Notes: generated by a model from the letters alone, not told the origin. DNA of 64,000 nucleotides from Dyadobacter sp. LHD-138 (GCF_030929615.1 NZ_JAVFVU010000014.1:1-64000); one strand, 5' to 3'. Counted from the first letter of the stretch, positions 17,269-27,705 are shown. Numbers and translations: made by a program.

Positions 17269-18909
17269 TTAACTTATTTCCGCAATTTTTTCAAAAATCC
17301 TGGCGATCACTTCTGCACCGGGATCTGGCACATTTCTAAGCACCTCCTCGGATAAATAGGAGGAACGACCGAATTTAGTATTGACGATATTTTTGGTGTG
17401 GTCTGCGCCGCGGCGGGCGTGTTGGGCTGCCACCGCGACAGAATCCCCATGGGCCAGTGATTCGAATCCGGGTTGAAGGGCATCGATCATGGTACGGTCA
17501 CCCAGGGCGGCACCGCCATAATCTTTAACTTTTTGCAGACCGGCTAGCAGTGCTTTGCCAAGGTCCGGGTTTTCGCTGTAAGCTGTGCCCGCTGCCGTAA
17601 ACAAAATGGACAGGAGCACGCCGCTGGATCCTCCGGCTTCCCGGGCCAGAATCCTGCCGATGGTCAACAGCAATTTACCGGTTTCATTGAGCGGAAGTTT
17701 TTCAATCACGGCTAAAAGTCGCCGCCCGGACAGCGCAAAGGTGGAGCCTGCGTCTCCGTCGCCTACTTTTACATCCAGACCATTGATCTCTTTTTCAATA
17801 TGTACCAATAAATGTGCCACTTCTTCGATCAGTTTTTGAACCTCTAAATTCTGCGAAGGAGCATAAGGAATCGTGTCCGGCAATTTCGGGCTGCTGATGC
17901 TGGCCGGTTTTGCAAATGCGTGGATTTGCCAGTTGACTGGTTCGGCGGGAGCTAACAAAGCTCTTTCTGTTTCCTGATTCAACAACAAAACAGAAAGGGA
18001 AAAGCCGCTCATGTTGATTGAAGACATCAGCGCCGCCGGTCCGATGATGTAATTGATTTTCCCGGCAAGTTTCGTTTTTTGAAATGAGTTAACCAGTAAA
18101 CTCATTTCAATAGGACTAACACTTCCCATGTTGTTGAACAGCAGCGCATATTTGTCGTCGGTTTCCGGCAGGAAAGAGCTGAGCTTATCGACTGCCAGCG
18201 CCATCATAACATCGGCCGTATCATAAGCAATTACTTCGATGCCAGGCTCTCCATGAATACCAAGTCCTAATTCAGCCTGATGGTCATTCAACCGGTGCGT
18301 TGGCTCCTGGTCCAGATGCTGGCATTCGGTTAACGATAGCCCGATGGATGAGGTATTGTCAATGACTTTTTGCGCCGCATCGACGATCTGGTCCAGCGTT
18401 TTTCCTTCTTCGGAAAGCTGACCGGCAATTTTGTGTACGAACAAAGTTCCAGCCAATCCGCGTCTTTTTACATCTTTACCCAAGGCGATATCATCATCTA
18501 CGGTAACGGTACGCACATTAAATCCCAGCGCCCGGGCTTGCTCTGCCGCCAATCCGAAATTGAGGCGGTCGCCGGTATAATTTTTTATAACCAGAAGGCA
18601 GCCGGAAGAACCGGTTACAGCCAATATTGCGGACAATACTGCATCGACCGTTGGGGACGCAAAGATATCGCCGCAGATGGCCGCCGTTAGCATACCTTTG
18701 CCAACAAAGCCTGCATGTGCGGGTTCGTGACCAGATCCGCCGCCGGATATTATGGCAACTTTAGATTTATCCCAGTCTTTCCGAACGACAACCCTGACCT
18801 CGGGAAAATTATCGAGTTTAGCCAGTTTTGGATTTGTGAGTAATCCGTTAATCGCTTCGTTAACGATCTGGTTGGTTGCATTGATGAAAAATTTCATAAG
18901 CCGCATCAA
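17269..18909 (-). CDS. Dihydroxyacetone kinase, fused DhaK-DhaL type (ATP-dependent)
   Basis: A single chain with both kinase domains, phosphorylating dihydroxyacetone (or a related triose) to feed glycolysis in the cytoplasm. Likely starts are ATG 18906 or ATG 18897 (protein beginning MKFFINATN). The DhaK part (about residues 1-330) has GGGSGHEPAHAGFVG and the substrate-linking His in GLGIHGEPG (about 212). The DhaL part (about 360-545) has the Mg-ATP motif VGDGDAGSTF (about 378) and REAGGSSGVLLS. The fused form uses ATP directly; no DhaM phosphotransfer protein is nearby, consistent with that. It stands next to a glycosyltransferase gene on the same strand, 36 bases away, but the functional link is unclear. 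Confidence 0.93.
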   Translation of the reverse strand: MMRLMKFFINATNQIVNEAINGLLTNPKLAKLDNFPEVRVVVRKDWDKSKVAIISGGGSGHEPAHAGFVGKGMLTAAICGDIFASPTVDAVLSAILAVTGSSGCLLVIKNYTGDRLNFGLAAEQARALGFNVRTVTVDDDIALGKDVKRRGLAGTLFVHKIAGQLSEEGKTLDQIVDAAQKVIDNTSSIGLSLTECQHLDQEPTHRLNDHQAELGLGIHGEPGIEVIAYDTADVMMALAVDKLSSFLPETDDKYALLFNNMGSVSPIEMSLLVNSFQKTKLAGKINYIIGPAALMSSINMSGFSLSVLLLNQETERALLAPAEPVNWQIHAFAKPASISSPKLPDTIPYAPSQNLEVQKLIEEVAHLLVHIEKEINGLDVKVGDGDAGSTFALSGRRLLAVIEKLPLNETGKLLLTIGRILAREAGGSSGVLLSILFTAAGTAYSENPDLGKALLAGLQKVKDYGGAALGDRTMIDALQPGFESLAHGDSVAVAAQHARRGADHTKNIVNTKFGRSSYLSEEVLRNVPDPGAEVIARIFEKIAEIS

Positions 18910-18945
18910 TTAAATGATAGGCTGCAAATTAGTAAAAACTTGCTT

Positions 18946-20067
18946 TCAACAAGGTTTTTGGGCTTGAATGTGATTTAAAACTTCATCAATAACCGTATGC
19001 ATCCGCTGATGAACCGTCGCGTCGTTTGCATTACAAAACCCTGGATAATTAAAAGCGTCAGGGATATCTTTTTGCAGGTTTAGTGATGACTGTTTTTGAC
19101 AAAGACAGATGCCTTGCGCATGAAGACGTTTTCCTAGATATTCCTGTTCCGACTGTCCGGGCGTTGGGATAAGTAAAGCCTTTTTATGAATAACAGCCAG
19201 GTCCATCAGGGTGGAATAACCACTGCGACATATCACCAAAGCCGATTCGTTCAGTAATTTCGTCAGTTGCAGGGCGTTCAAATGCGTTTTGTAGCTGATG
19301 TGTTCAGGCATGTCCACGGGTACGGAGGTCGAAGGATTTCCGGCTACGATTGTGAAATGATATTCCTTTTGTTTGGATGCCTGTGATAATATTTTCTGCT
19401 CTAAAATACTGCGCATTGGTTCAGGCCCCGAGAGTAAAACCAGAATGTTTTTTTTGTCAGGGACCGCTTTTTCAGCCATTGGATTTAACTGGGAGAGTAA
19501 GCCAATATATTTAGCGTTTGAAGGTATCGTTCCCGGATGTGACAAACTTCCACCCAGGCCTTGTGGGGACGCTTCGTCGACAACCCAGCATTCGTCAAAC
19601 TTTTCCAGCATGGGGTAATGCACCGATTTCAAAATGAGATCGGCCAGGAATCCTTTCCCCGATTTGATTTGTAGTTGATGCGTCATAATGACCGAGTAAA
19701 GGCCGGCCGTTTTTAGGCCATAACGATTATCGGAAATGACCAGATCGAATTTATACTCGTCGGCAAGCTGGCTTAACCAAAGTCTTTCCCTTTTAATTGA
19801 CCGGAGGATTTTTGGGATTTGCGCGAGTATTTTTGGTGCAAAAGTGAGCGAATTTTTACTATACGAAATCCGATAGCCGCGGAGGCGCACTATTTTCAAT
19901 TCGGGGAAATTACTTCTTAACAATACAGCCACAGGACCTTCGGCTGCCAGGGTTACCACGCAGTTTTTTTCAAGAAGATATCGGATGATTGGGATACAGC
20001 GGGTTGCATGTCCGAATCCCCAGTCCAGGGGGGCGACTAAAACATGTAACGGTCGGTTGGTAAGCAT
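18946..20067 (-). CDS. GT-B fold glycosyltransferase (family 28-like)
   Basis: A 373-residue cytoplasmic or membrane-associated enzyme with a two-lobe GT-B layout. The N-terminal lobe has HVLVAPLDWGFGHATRCIPI (residues about 8-27), similar to MurG/UDP-sugar transferases; the C-terminal lobe has NILVLLSGPEP and the nucleotide-sugar site VICRSGYSTLMDLA (about 285-298), then LIPTPGQSEQEYLGKRL, the classic glycosyltransferase 28 C-terminal pattern. Known relatives are undefined transferases that modify lipids or envelope polysaccharides. There is no signal peptide or membrane helix. It is upstream of the dihydroxyacetone kinase gene with a 36-base gap, so both may share a message. The acceptor is unknown. 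Confidence 0.8.
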   Translation of the reverse strand: MLTNRPLHVLVAPLDWGFGHATRCIPIIRYLLEKNCVVTLAAEGPVAVLLRSNFPELKIVRLRGYRISYSKNSLTFAPKILAQIPKILRSIKRERLWLSQLADEYKFDLVISDNRYGLKTAGLYSVIMTHQLQIKSGKGFLADLILKSVHYPMLEKFDECWVVDEASPQGLGGSLSHPGTIPSNAKYIGLLSQLNPMAEKAVPDKKNILVLLSGPEPMRSILEQKILSQASKQKEYHFTIVAGNPSTSVPVDMPEHISYKTHLNALQLTKLLNESALVICRSGYSTLMDLAVIHKKALLIPTPGQSEQEYLGKRLHAQGICLCQKQSSLNLQKDIPDAFNYPGFCNANDATVHQRMHTVIDEVLNHIQAQKPC

Positions 20068-20632
20068 AACGATTTTTCTGATTGCGGATTAATTTGCTGG
20101 TATGTACCCTAAAATACCTGTTTATCTTAGAAAATACAGCTACTCAAATAAGACCCAATGCTAGCAAAAATCTTTCTAAGATTGCGAATATGGCAAATCT
20201 TTGTTTGAAAATAGTAACACTTGGACTCGGGAGCCCGCAAATTGTTGCGTGCCAACGTATACGTTATCCTGGATAACCAGAAAAATTAATGGCTGGAATT
20301 GACATGAAGCGCTTCACGTATATCTGAGTATTTGGCAGTTTTTCCCTTGAAGGTAAGTAGTAGTGGAAAATTAGTTTATATTATTGACTTTTATAATAAG
20401 CTATTAATCATCCGGTTACTGAGCTAATCGCATATAGCTAATTACCAACAGCTATTTACTTTCATGATGACTCTTCTTTGAACTTAAATTATTAAAAATA
20501 TAACAATACAAATGGCGCTTGTTTTTCAACCCTGATTTTGTCCGTCTCAATGACGAACTGCAACGTTTTGTGCGCACAGACCATGAATTTTGACTTATTA
20601 AACATGCACTTGACGTGCCAACCATAAGCCAA
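20068..20632. other. Intergenic region, no gene recognised
   Basis: This divergent region of about 565 bases is AT-rich. It holds a perfect 15-base palindrome-like site, GTTATCCTGGATAAC, near 20262-20276. Small open frames on both strands lack protein features. The RND operon promoter probably lies in the last 150 bases, but I could not place it. Confidence 0.4.
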
Positions 20633-21973
20633 ATGAAAAGGTATTTCTTTCTGATATTCACCATCGCTTTGTCCGTTTCGGCTCGGGCACAGGAGCATCT
20701 GAGTTTAAAGCAATGCATTGATTACGGCCTTAAACACCATCGCAGCACAATTGTATATAAAAATGAGAGAGAGGCTGCCCGTTTTAAAGCAAAGGAAGCG
20801 ATGGCGGCTTATCTGCCGGCCGTGAATATAAACGGGAGTGTTGATGATAACCTGAAAGTACAGCAATCCGTGATTCCTGCCGGCGTTTTTGGCCCCACCG
20901 ATGTGAAAGTGGCATTTACCAAAAAATTCAACAGCAACGTAACAGCCCAGGTTGACCAGACTATTTTTGACAAATCTTTGATCACGGGGCTGCGGGCTAA
21001 TAAGTTTTCGATAAAACAAGCAGAGCTGAACTCGGAACAAAATGATGAGACGATCATTTACAACATCAGCAATGCTTATTATCAGATATTTGTTTATCGT
21101 CAGCAGCTGTCGTTGCTCCAAAGTAATCTGGATACGTATCAGCAGCAGCTCGGGATTTCCAAACTGCAACTCGAAAAAGGCGTGGCAATGGAATCGGACG
21201 TCAATAAGATCCAGGTTAATTATAACAACACCAATTCGCAGGTGCTGGTGGCGGAAAGCAATCTTGAACTGGCACAAAACCAGCTGAAAAATGCAATGGG
21301 TTATTCGCTCAGTGACTCGCTTAAAATTCAGGATTTTCTTCTAGATGAGCCCGTCGCACAGCAAACACAATTTACGCCGTCTGATTTTCCGTTGTTTAAC
21401 GTTTCAAACCGGACGGATTTTAAGCTGTCGGAAGTTGACATTGCGCTGCTTGATATTGACCAGAAAAGAATTCGTGCTACGGCGGTTCCAAAATTGACGG
21501 CGTATGCGAGATACGGCGGGGTGGGATTCGGCGATAATTTAGGCCAGTCTTTTTCAAAGATCAGTGATTTTGCAGCCGTGGGAATTAAGCTGGCGATACC
21601 GGTCTTTGATGGTTTTAAACGCAATGCGCAGTACAACCAGGCCAGGATCAAGCAGGTTAATGCACGTGAAAATTTGAAGATCGATCAGGAAACCTTTCAT
21701 CTGGAATTTGACAATGCACGTACCCAACTCATCAAGGCGCAAAGCAGCCTGGAAAACGATAAAAGAACGATCGGACTGGCCGAATCAGTTTTCAAAAGTA
21801 CCGATCTGCAATATCAGAAAGGCGTCACGGACCTGACCGACTGGCTGAACTCACAGTATTCGCTGAAAGAGGCACAAAGCAATTACCTGAATTCTCTCTA
21901 TAATTTTCTGATAGCCAAAATCGACCTTGAAAAGGCGAACGGCACTTTGAAAACTTTTCATAACATGTTATAA
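20633..21973 (+). CDS. TolC-family outer-membrane efflux protein
   Basis: A 446-residue outer-membrane channel of an RND tripartite pump. ATG 20633 gives a good signal peptide (KRYFFLIFTIALSVSARAQ); the frame upstream of it is not used. The mature protein opens with LSLKQCIDYGLKHH, the usual TolC start, and has the duplicated long helical hairpin pattern, with YLPAVNINGSV in the first repeat and AVPKLTAYARYGGVG in the second. The C-terminal LTDWLNSQYSLKEAQSNYLN motif is typical of this family. It is the first gene of three in one operon, followed after eight bases by the adaptor. Length and all segments are normal. The substrate exported cannot be told. Confidence 0.9.
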   Translation: MKRYFFLIFTIALSVSARAQEHLSLKQCIDYGLKHHRSTIVYKNEREAARFKAKEAMAAYLPAVNINGSVDDNLKVQQSVIPAGVFGPTDVKVAFTKKFNSNVTAQVDQTIFDKSLITGLRANKFSIKQAELNSEQNDETIIYNISNAYYQIFVYRQQLSLLQSNLDTYQQQLGISKLQLEKGVAMESDVNKIQVNYNNTNSQVLVAESNLELAQNQLKNAMGYSLSDSLKIQDFLLDEPVAQQTQFTPSDFPLFNVSNRTDFKLSEVDIALLDIDQKRIRATAVPKLTAYARYGGVGFGDNLGQSFSKISDFAAVGIKLAIPVFDGFKRNAQYNQARIKQVNARENLKIDQETFHLEFDNARTQLIKAQSSLENDKRTIGLAESVFKSTDLQYQKGVTDLTDWLNSQYSLKEAQSNYLNSLYNFLIAKIDLEKANGTLKTFHNML

Positions 21974-21981
21974 CATCCATC

Positions 21982-23043
21982 ATGAAACGCAAATACATCA
22001 TCTCAATCGGCCTTCTGGCAGTGATCTTGCTGATCGCTTTTAAGCTAACGGCCAACAAAAAACAGCTGGATCAGAATAATCAGCCTGAGAAAAAAGTGGC
22101 GGTAAAAATTCCTGTGAAGTATGCGGCAGCGAAAGAACAGGTTTTGGAAGTAAGCATTGTGAAAACAGGTAATCTGGCACCTTACAAAGAGTCAAAGGTG
22201 ATTACAACCAGCAGTGGTATTTTGCAGAAAGTTCGCTTCGAACTGGGAGACCAGGTTCGTCAGGGGCAGGTATTGGCTATGATGGACAACAGAACGGCCC
22301 AGCTGGATCTCCAAAAAGCCCAGAGCAGTCTGGCCAAACTGAAAGCGGATTTACAAACCTATACAGAGCTTTTTGAGGGCAAGGCTGCAACCCGGGAAAA
22401 AGTAAACGAGATCCGTCAAAACTATAACGATGCACTGGTTGAAGTTGACCAGATCAAAAAACAGATGACGGATGCCTCGGTGAAAGCACCGACAAGCGGT
22501 ATCATTGCTGCTAAAAATCTGGAAGAAGGTGTTTTTGCGAACGCCGGTTCTGAAATTGCCACGATCGTAAATTTGTCACGTACAAAGGTGCAGGTGAATC
22601 TGACGGAAGCTGAGGTGTATCAGGTTAAACAGGGACAATCGGTAAAGATTACAGCTGACGTATATCCTAATGCGGTTTTTACCGGAAGGGTATCTTTCAT
22701 AAGTCCACAGGCCGATGTAACGCATAATTACATGGCGGAAATCATGATTGATAATGCACAGAATTCGCCGTTGCGTTCAGGAACTTTCGTGTATGCCGAT
22801 TTTTCGCAAAAATCAAAGGAACAGATTCTGGTTATTCCCCGGGAAGCGCTGACAGAAAGTGTTAAAAATGCCTCGGTTTATGTGATCGGGCAAGACAACC
22901 GGGTGGCGTTGCGGGCGGTGCAGCCGGGAAGGGAAACCGGCGGAATGATCGAAATAATCACCGGGCTGAAATCCGGCGACCGCGTGGTGACCTCGGGGCA
23001 GATTAACCTGAAAAACGGAAGTGAAGTTAGTTTATCTAATTAA
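21982..23043 (+). CDS. RND efflux periplasmic adaptor (membrane fusion protein)
   Basis: A 353-residue adaptor linking the inner-membrane pump to the TolC-like channel. An N-terminal membrane anchor (about residues 4-25, SIGLLAVILLIAFKLTA) holds it; there is no lipobox cysteine. Then come the barrel-sandwich half (VRFELGDQVRQGQVLAMMDN, about residues 85-104), a short coiled coil (about 108-165), the second lipoyl half (VKAPTSGIIAAKNLEEG) and beta-barrel and proximal domains ending TSGQINLKNGSEVSLSN. The layout is that of MdtA/AcrA relatives. It begins eight bases after the TolC-like gene and is nine bases before the pump gene, so translation is probably coupled. Confidence 0.92.
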   Translation: MKRKYIISIGLLAVILLIAFKLTANKKQLDQNNQPEKKVAVKIPVKYAAAKEQVLEVSIVKTGNLAPYKESKVITTSSGILQKVRFELGDQVRQGQVLAMMDNRTAQLDLQKAQSSLAKLKADLQTYTELFEGKAATREKVNEIRQNYNDALVEVDQIKKQMTDASVKAPTSGIIAAKNLEEGVFANAGSEIATIVNLSRTKVQVNLTEAEVYQVKQGQSVKITADVYPNAVFTGRVSFISPQADVTHNYMAEIMIDNAQNSPLRSGTFVYADFSQKSKEQILVIPREALTESVKNASVYVIGQDNRVALRAVQPGRETGGMIEIITGLKSGDRVVTSGQINLKNGSEVSLSN

Positions 23044-23052
23044 TCAAAGAAC

Positions 23053-26000
23053 ATGTCAATATCAGAAATAGCCGTAAAAAGGCCTTTGCTAATCGTGGTA
23101 ATATTTACTGTGCTTATCCTTTTCGGGTTGCAGAGTTATACCTTGCTTAACTATAATCTGCTGCCTAAAATGCAGGTTAATGTAGTCAGTGTCAGTACTG
23201 TTTATCCGGGTGCATCCGCCGCGGAGGTGGAAAGTTCGGTAACCAAAAAGCTGGAAGATGCCTTTGCCTCAATCGAAGGTCTGGATCAGATCAGCTCAAC
23301 ATCGCAGGAAGGGGTATCACAAATTTCGGTAACCCTGAAAAGTGATGCCGATGTGGACAAGGCCGAACGTGATATTCAGCGTAAAGCCGATCAGGCGCAA
23401 AATGAATTGCCTCAGGATATCGACAAGCCGCTTGTCAACAAGATCAGCCTGGAAGAAACGCCGGTGATTAAAGCCGGTGTAACGTCAAAACTCGCTCCCC
23501 GGGATTTGTATGACCTTATTGATCTTCAGGTTCGCCCGCTTCTTCAGAACATTCCCGGTGTCGGACAGGTGAATATCATCGGCGGCGACGAGCGTCAGAT
23601 TCAGGTAAATATTGACCAGGCTAAACTGAAAGGTTATAATTTAAGCATTGCGCAGGTAACGCAGACCGTCGCAAAGGCAAATCAATCTTTTCCCGCCGGT
23701 CAGATTGAAACTAAAAATCAGCAGTTCTCCATCCGTTATGATGCCAATGTAACTTCGTTAGGACAGATCAACAAACTGATCGTTGCAAGGGATAGAAAAG
23801 GAGGGACGGTCTATCTGGAAAATGTGGCCGAAGTGGTGGACGCAACAGCGAAGACCACAGCCATCAATCATATCAATGGTATTCCGTCGATTGGTATTCA
23901 GCTTGTTAAGCAAACGGATGCCAATGCGGTGGATGTCAGCCGGTTGGTTAAGGAAAAATTCACTTCATTGGAAACGCAGTTTAAATCTCAGGATGTTAAA
24001 TTTGAAGTTTCCAGTGATCAGAGTACGTATACGCTTTCGTCCGCACACGCCGTGATGGAGGATCTTGTGCTGGCGATTATCATTGTCGGACTTGTTATGC
24101 TTGCCTTCCTGCACAGCGTTAGAAGCTCGCTTTTTGTTCTGGTGGCTTTGCCCTGCTCCATTATCCCGACGTTTATTGCCATGTATTTTCTCGGTTTTTC
24201 ACTGAATATGATGTCCCTGATGGCTATGTCGCTGGTTGTTGGAATTCTGGTCGATGACTCGATCGTGGTTTTGGAAAATATTTACCGACATCTGGAAATG
24301 GGTTCGGATAGAAGAAAAGCAGCCCTCGACGGACGTAGTGAAATTGGCTTTACAGCCCTGGCTATCACGCTCGTCGATGTTGTCGTGTTTCTTCCATTGG
24401 CACTTTCCGGTGGTATCATCGGCTCTATTCTTCGGGAATTTTCACTGGTCGTTGTGATCTCAACCCTGATGAGTCTGTTTGTTTCCTTTACCATCACGCC
24501 GCTTCTTGCCAGCCGTTTTGGCAAACTTGAAGAATTGAATGCAAAAAGCTGGTGGGGGAGGCTGAACCTTGGTTTTGAGCGGATTATCGATCGGCTGAAA
24601 GATGATTATGCTTACTTATTGGAGATTGCGCTGGGGAAAAAACGCTGGTTGTTATCAGGCGTTCTGGTACTTATTTTTGGCTCTGTGATGCTGTTGGCCA
24701 AAGGCTTTATCGGAGCTACTTTTATTCCAACATCGGATCAGGGGGAGCTGATGATCAAGATTGAACTGGATCCGTCGGCGACCATTTATCAGACGAATAT
24801 GATCACCCAGCAGGTGGAAAAGATGGTGATGCAGAAACCCGAAGTGGTCAATGTTTTTTCAAGTATTGGTTTTGTTTCGGGTAGTGTTGCAGGCGCGGCT
24901 AATAACGGAAATTTGGCGGAACTGACTGTAAGTCTGGTAGATAAAAATAAAAGAAACTTTTCTCCGGGTGAATTCGGGCTGAAAATGCAGCGGGAAATCA
25001 GTGCGGTGATACCGGGGATCAAGGTATCTTCTTCGCCGACAAGCATTTCCGGACAAAGTCAGGCGCCGATTCAGGTCGCTGTAAAAGGTGTTGATCTTGA
25101 GCAGGTTCGGGCGGTGGCCAGTCAGTTTAAAGATACCATAGCCAGTATTCCGGGAACCCAGTTTGTTGAATTATCGGTAAAAGATCAAAAACAAGAGGTG
25201 GATGTAAAGCTTGATCGCGAAAAAATGACGTTGCTGGGTCTCGATGCCAGCCAGGTTGGTGCTGCGCTGCAAAATGCTTTCAGCGGGGACGATAAGAGTA
25301 AATTCAAGCAGGCGGGTAACGAATATGACATTAAAATTGGCCTTGACCAGTATAACCGTTCGGAGATTGGGAACGTTAAAAACCTGTCTTTTGCCAACAG
25401 CGACGGTCAGAGTTTTGTACTAAGCCAGTTTGCCGAAGTGGGCGATGCGCTGGGCGAGAGTGTGTTGCAGCGAAATAATCGTCTCAATGCGATAACGGTT
25501 AATGCCAACGTAGTAGGCCGTCCGGTGGGATCTGTGGCAGACGATATTAAACTTAGCGCCAGCCACATCAAATTGCCTGAGGGTATTACAATTGAGTATC
25601 TGGGAGAAGTGAAAAACCAGGGGGACGCATTCAGCAGTCTTGGACTGGCGTTGGTAACGGCTATCCTGCTGGTTTATCTGATCATGGTTGCGCTTTATGA
25701 AAGTCTGATTTATCCGTTTGTGGTATTATTTTCGATACCGGTTGCGCTGATCGGGGCATTTCTAGCCCTTGCCCTGACGATGGAAACGCTTAATATTTTT
25801 TCTATAATCGGCGTCATTATGCTGCTGGGGCTGGTTTCTAAAAATGCCATTCTGATTGTTGACTTCACCAATGAGTTGAAAAGCAGAGGACATTCGGTTA
25901 AAGATGCGCTTATTGAAGCGGGGAAAGAAAGGCTTCGCCCCATCCTGATGACGACATTGGCGATGATCCTGGGCATGCTGCCGATCGCGCTTGCCAGCGG

Positions 26001-26172
26001 TCCGGGTGCCGAAGTTAAAAACGGAATGGCCTGGGTGATCATAGGCGGTCTGACGAGTTCGATGATTTTTACCTTGTTTGTGGTACCCTCTGTTTATCTG
26101 ATCGTTGAAAAACTGCTTGTTCGCTTTGGCAGTAAGCCACAACCCGAACCCGTCATGGCGCTGAATACTTAA
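23053..26172 (+). CDS. RND efflux pump inner-membrane permease (HAE1/AcrB family)
   Basis: A 1,039-residue proton-driven pump of the normal length. It begins ISEIAVKRPLLIVVIF with the first membrane helix, has two large periplasmic loops (about 35-335 and 560-860) and twelve expected membrane helices. The proton-relay motif GILVDDSIVVLENIYRHLE (about residues 397-415) keeps both Asp residues of helix 4. The C-terminal half shows LGLVSKNAILIVDFTNEL and RPILMTTLAMILGMLPIALA, both standard. It is most like bacterial drug and lipid exporters of the HAE1 group; the substrate is unknown. It is the last gene of the operon and is followed after about 55 bases by a 20-base-pair perfect hairpin. Confidence 0.93.
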   Translation: MSISEIAVKRPLLIVVIFTVLILFGLQSYTLLNYNLLPKMQVNVVSVSTVYPGASAAEVESSVTKKLEDAFASIEGLDQISSTSQEGVSQISVTLKSDADVDKAERDIQRKADQAQNELPQDIDKPLVNKISLEETPVIKAGVTSKLAPRDLYDLIDLQVRPLLQNIPGVGQVNIIGGDERQIQVNIDQAKLKGYNLSIAQVTQTVAKANQSFPAGQIETKNQQFSIRYDANVTSLGQINKLIVARDRKGGTVYLENVAEVVDATAKTTAINHINGIPSIGIQLVKQTDANAVDVSRLVKEKFTSLETQFKSQDVKFEVSSDQSTYTLSSAHAVMEDLVLAIIIVGLVMLAFLHSVRSSLFVLVALPCSIIPTFIAMYFLGFSLNMMSLMAMSLVVGILVDDSIVVLENIYRHLEMGSDRRKAALDGRSEIGFTALAITLVDVVVFLPLALSGGIIGSILREFSLVVVISTLMSLFVSFTITPLLASRFGKLEELNAKSWWGRLNLGFERIIDRLKDDYAYLLEIALGKKRWLLSGVLVLIFGSVMLLAKGFIGATFIPTSDQGELMIKIELDPSATIYQTNMITQQVEKMVMQKPEVVNVFSSIGFVSGSVAGAANNGNLAELTVSLVDKNKRNFSPGEFGLKMQREISAVIPGIKVSSSPTSISGQSQAPIQVAVKGVDLEQVRAVASQFKDTIASIPGTQFVELSVKDQKQEVDVKLDREKMTLLGLDASQVGAALQNAFSGDDKSKFKQAGNEYDIKIGLDQYNRSEIGNVKNLSFANSDGQSFVLSQFAEVGDALGESVLQRNNRLNAITVNANVVGRPVGSVADDIKLSASHIKLPEGITIEYLGEVKNQGDAFSSLGLALVTAILLVYLIMVALYESLIYPFVVLFSIPVALIGAFLALALTMETLNIFSIIGVIMLLGLVSKNAILIVDFTNELKSRGHSVKDALIEAGKERLRPILMTTLAMILGMLPIALASGPGAEVKNGMAWVIIGGLTSSMIFTLFVVPSVYLIVEKLLVRFGSKPQPEPVMALNT

Positions 26173-26227
26173 AGCCGGAATCAGAGATTTGAATCGGTTT
26201 TGACGGGATAAGGCAGTGTTTTTGACT

Positions 26228-26273
26228 ATGTCTCCGGGGTTAACTTATGAAGATAAGTTAACCCCGGAGACAT
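26228..26273 (+). terminator. Perfect 20-bp hairpin terminator of the RND operon
   Basis: ATGTCTCCGGGGTTAACTTA and TAAGTTAACCCCGGAGACAT enclose the loop TGAAGA, followed by TTTTTC: a strong rho-independent terminator. Confidence 0.92.
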
Positions 26274-26673
26274 TTTTCTTGTTTCCAAACGGCATAATTT
26301 TCAAATGCCTAGCCATCTTTCGCACCGGTATTATTTTTAATTAATTTTTTGAAAAATGGATAGGGGGAAGAGCGTTCTGTCTTGTCATGGATTTGTAGCC
26401 TCAAAAGATTATTACAAACCAATTAAGTCGCTGAATTTCAACCTCCATCTGGGCCGGTGTGCTGTGTCTAATAGGCAGAGGCTGCCAAGGATTTGAAAGT
26501 TGAAAAATGACAGGATCAGGTTTTCATGAAGGGGCTGGCTAGCACCATGATATTTATCCCGATTGTGTTTGGTTTTTGTCTGATCACCAAAGCATGATGA
26601 TCCGGTTTGGCTACGAAAAAGTGTAAAGTATTAATTCAAGAAGCCGTCAAAAATCTAACCTAATTTATTAACA
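26274..26673. other. Intergenic region before the barrel protein gene
   Basis: About 400 bases with no gene and no clear promoter elements. It includes the leader of the next gene. I see nothing else in it. Confidence 0.4.
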
Positions 26674-27693
26674 ATGAAAACGATCATTGCTTGTGCCCTT
26701 TTGTGGGTAATCGGAATTCCTGTGTTTGGCCAGGGCCTGAAATATCAGCTGAGCCCAAAAGCACTGGACTCGTTAAAATTCGTGCACTATCGAATGGCTG
26801 CCTTAAAGTACCCGAGTATCCGGCAAGCGTCCATTTCAACGGATTTTGTTGCAAGTGCGAATGTGAATTCAAAACTGCTGGGGGAGGATCTGTTTGAGGG
26901 CCAGGCACAAATCACAAGGGTTAAAGCGCATTTTACAATACCCGTGGTGTCCTGGGGAAAGAATACAATAGCCTCAACATTGGGGATTACCAACCAGCAT
27001 TTGAACCTGAACCGTGTCAGTAGTTATACATCCCTTCTTGGTGTAAAAAACATGAAAACGGATCTGACCACGCTCAATTTCATTGCCAGTTTTACCCGAA
27101 GTGATTCACTGTTTAATAAACCCATCACGCTGGGCGTCGCGGCATCCGGACTGGCTAATACCTCATTTGACCGGACAAGAATGGTTTTTACCGGATTCGC
27201 ATCCATTAATCTCATCAGAAACCCGGTTTCGAGCCTGTCGGTTGGGTTGGCGCTGATCAGTGACCGTTCATCGATGACACCCGTTACTCCGATCATCAGT
27301 TATTCCCGTAAATTCTCTAACCTGGGCATGGAATTGCTGGCGGATATGCCTTCAAGGATTATTCTTAGAAAAGAATTGTCTGCCCGAACTTTTGTGTCGC
27401 TCGGTTCTGAGCTGACGGGCAATTTCTTCTTTTTCAATGTGAACGATTCGAGCCTGCCTGCGAATGCCGTTGGCACTACATTAATTATCAAGTCCGGGGT
27501 GACTTTGGAGCATTTAATTTCCAAAAGTATCGTTGTCGGTGTCAATGCGGGTTTTTTCACAACGCCGTCCACCAAAGTGATGGGTGATAAGGCGCGCCCG
27601 ACAGATTATTTTATCAAAACTAAAACCACAAACGAACCCTATCTCAACCTGACAGTTTCGTTTCTACCATTCTGGAAAGGACTGAAATTATAA
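26674..27693 (+). CDS. Predicted outer-membrane beta-barrel protein
   Basis: A 339-residue protein with a signal peptide (KTIIACALLWVIGIPVFGQ). The mature part has about a dozen alternating amphipathic beta strands (GQAQITRVKAHFTIPVVSWG, then ITLGVAASGLANTSF, LSVGLALISDRSSM and others) and ends with aromatic residues (LNLTVSFLPFWKGLKL), as in outer-membrane barrels. I do not recognise a named family with certainty. It is convergent with a LytTR response regulator and sensor, which often control envelope functions, but a regulatory link is not shown. A REP-like element lies just after its stop codon. Confidence 0.7.
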   Translation: MKTIIACALLWVIGIPVFGQGLKYQLSPKALDSLKFVHYRMAALKYPSIRQASISTDFVASANVNSKLLGEDLFEGQAQITRVKAHFTIPVVSWGKNTIASTLGITNQHLNLNRVSSYTSLLGVKNMKTDLTTLNFIASFTRSDSLFNKPITLGVAASGLANTSFDRTRMVFTGFASINLIRNPVSSLSVGLALISDRSSMTPVTPIISYSRKFSNLGMELLADMPSRIILRKELSARTFVSLGSELTGNFFFFNVNDSSLPANAVGTTLIIKSGVTLEHLISKSIVVGVNAGFFTTPSTKVMGDKARPTDYFIKTKTTNEPYLNLTVSFLPFWKGLKL

Positions 27694-27705
27694 TTTAAAT
27701 ACCTA

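Noticed and set aside
20082-20276. Small open frame in the gap before the RND operon
   Set aside because: No recognisable features, no start context and poor composition.
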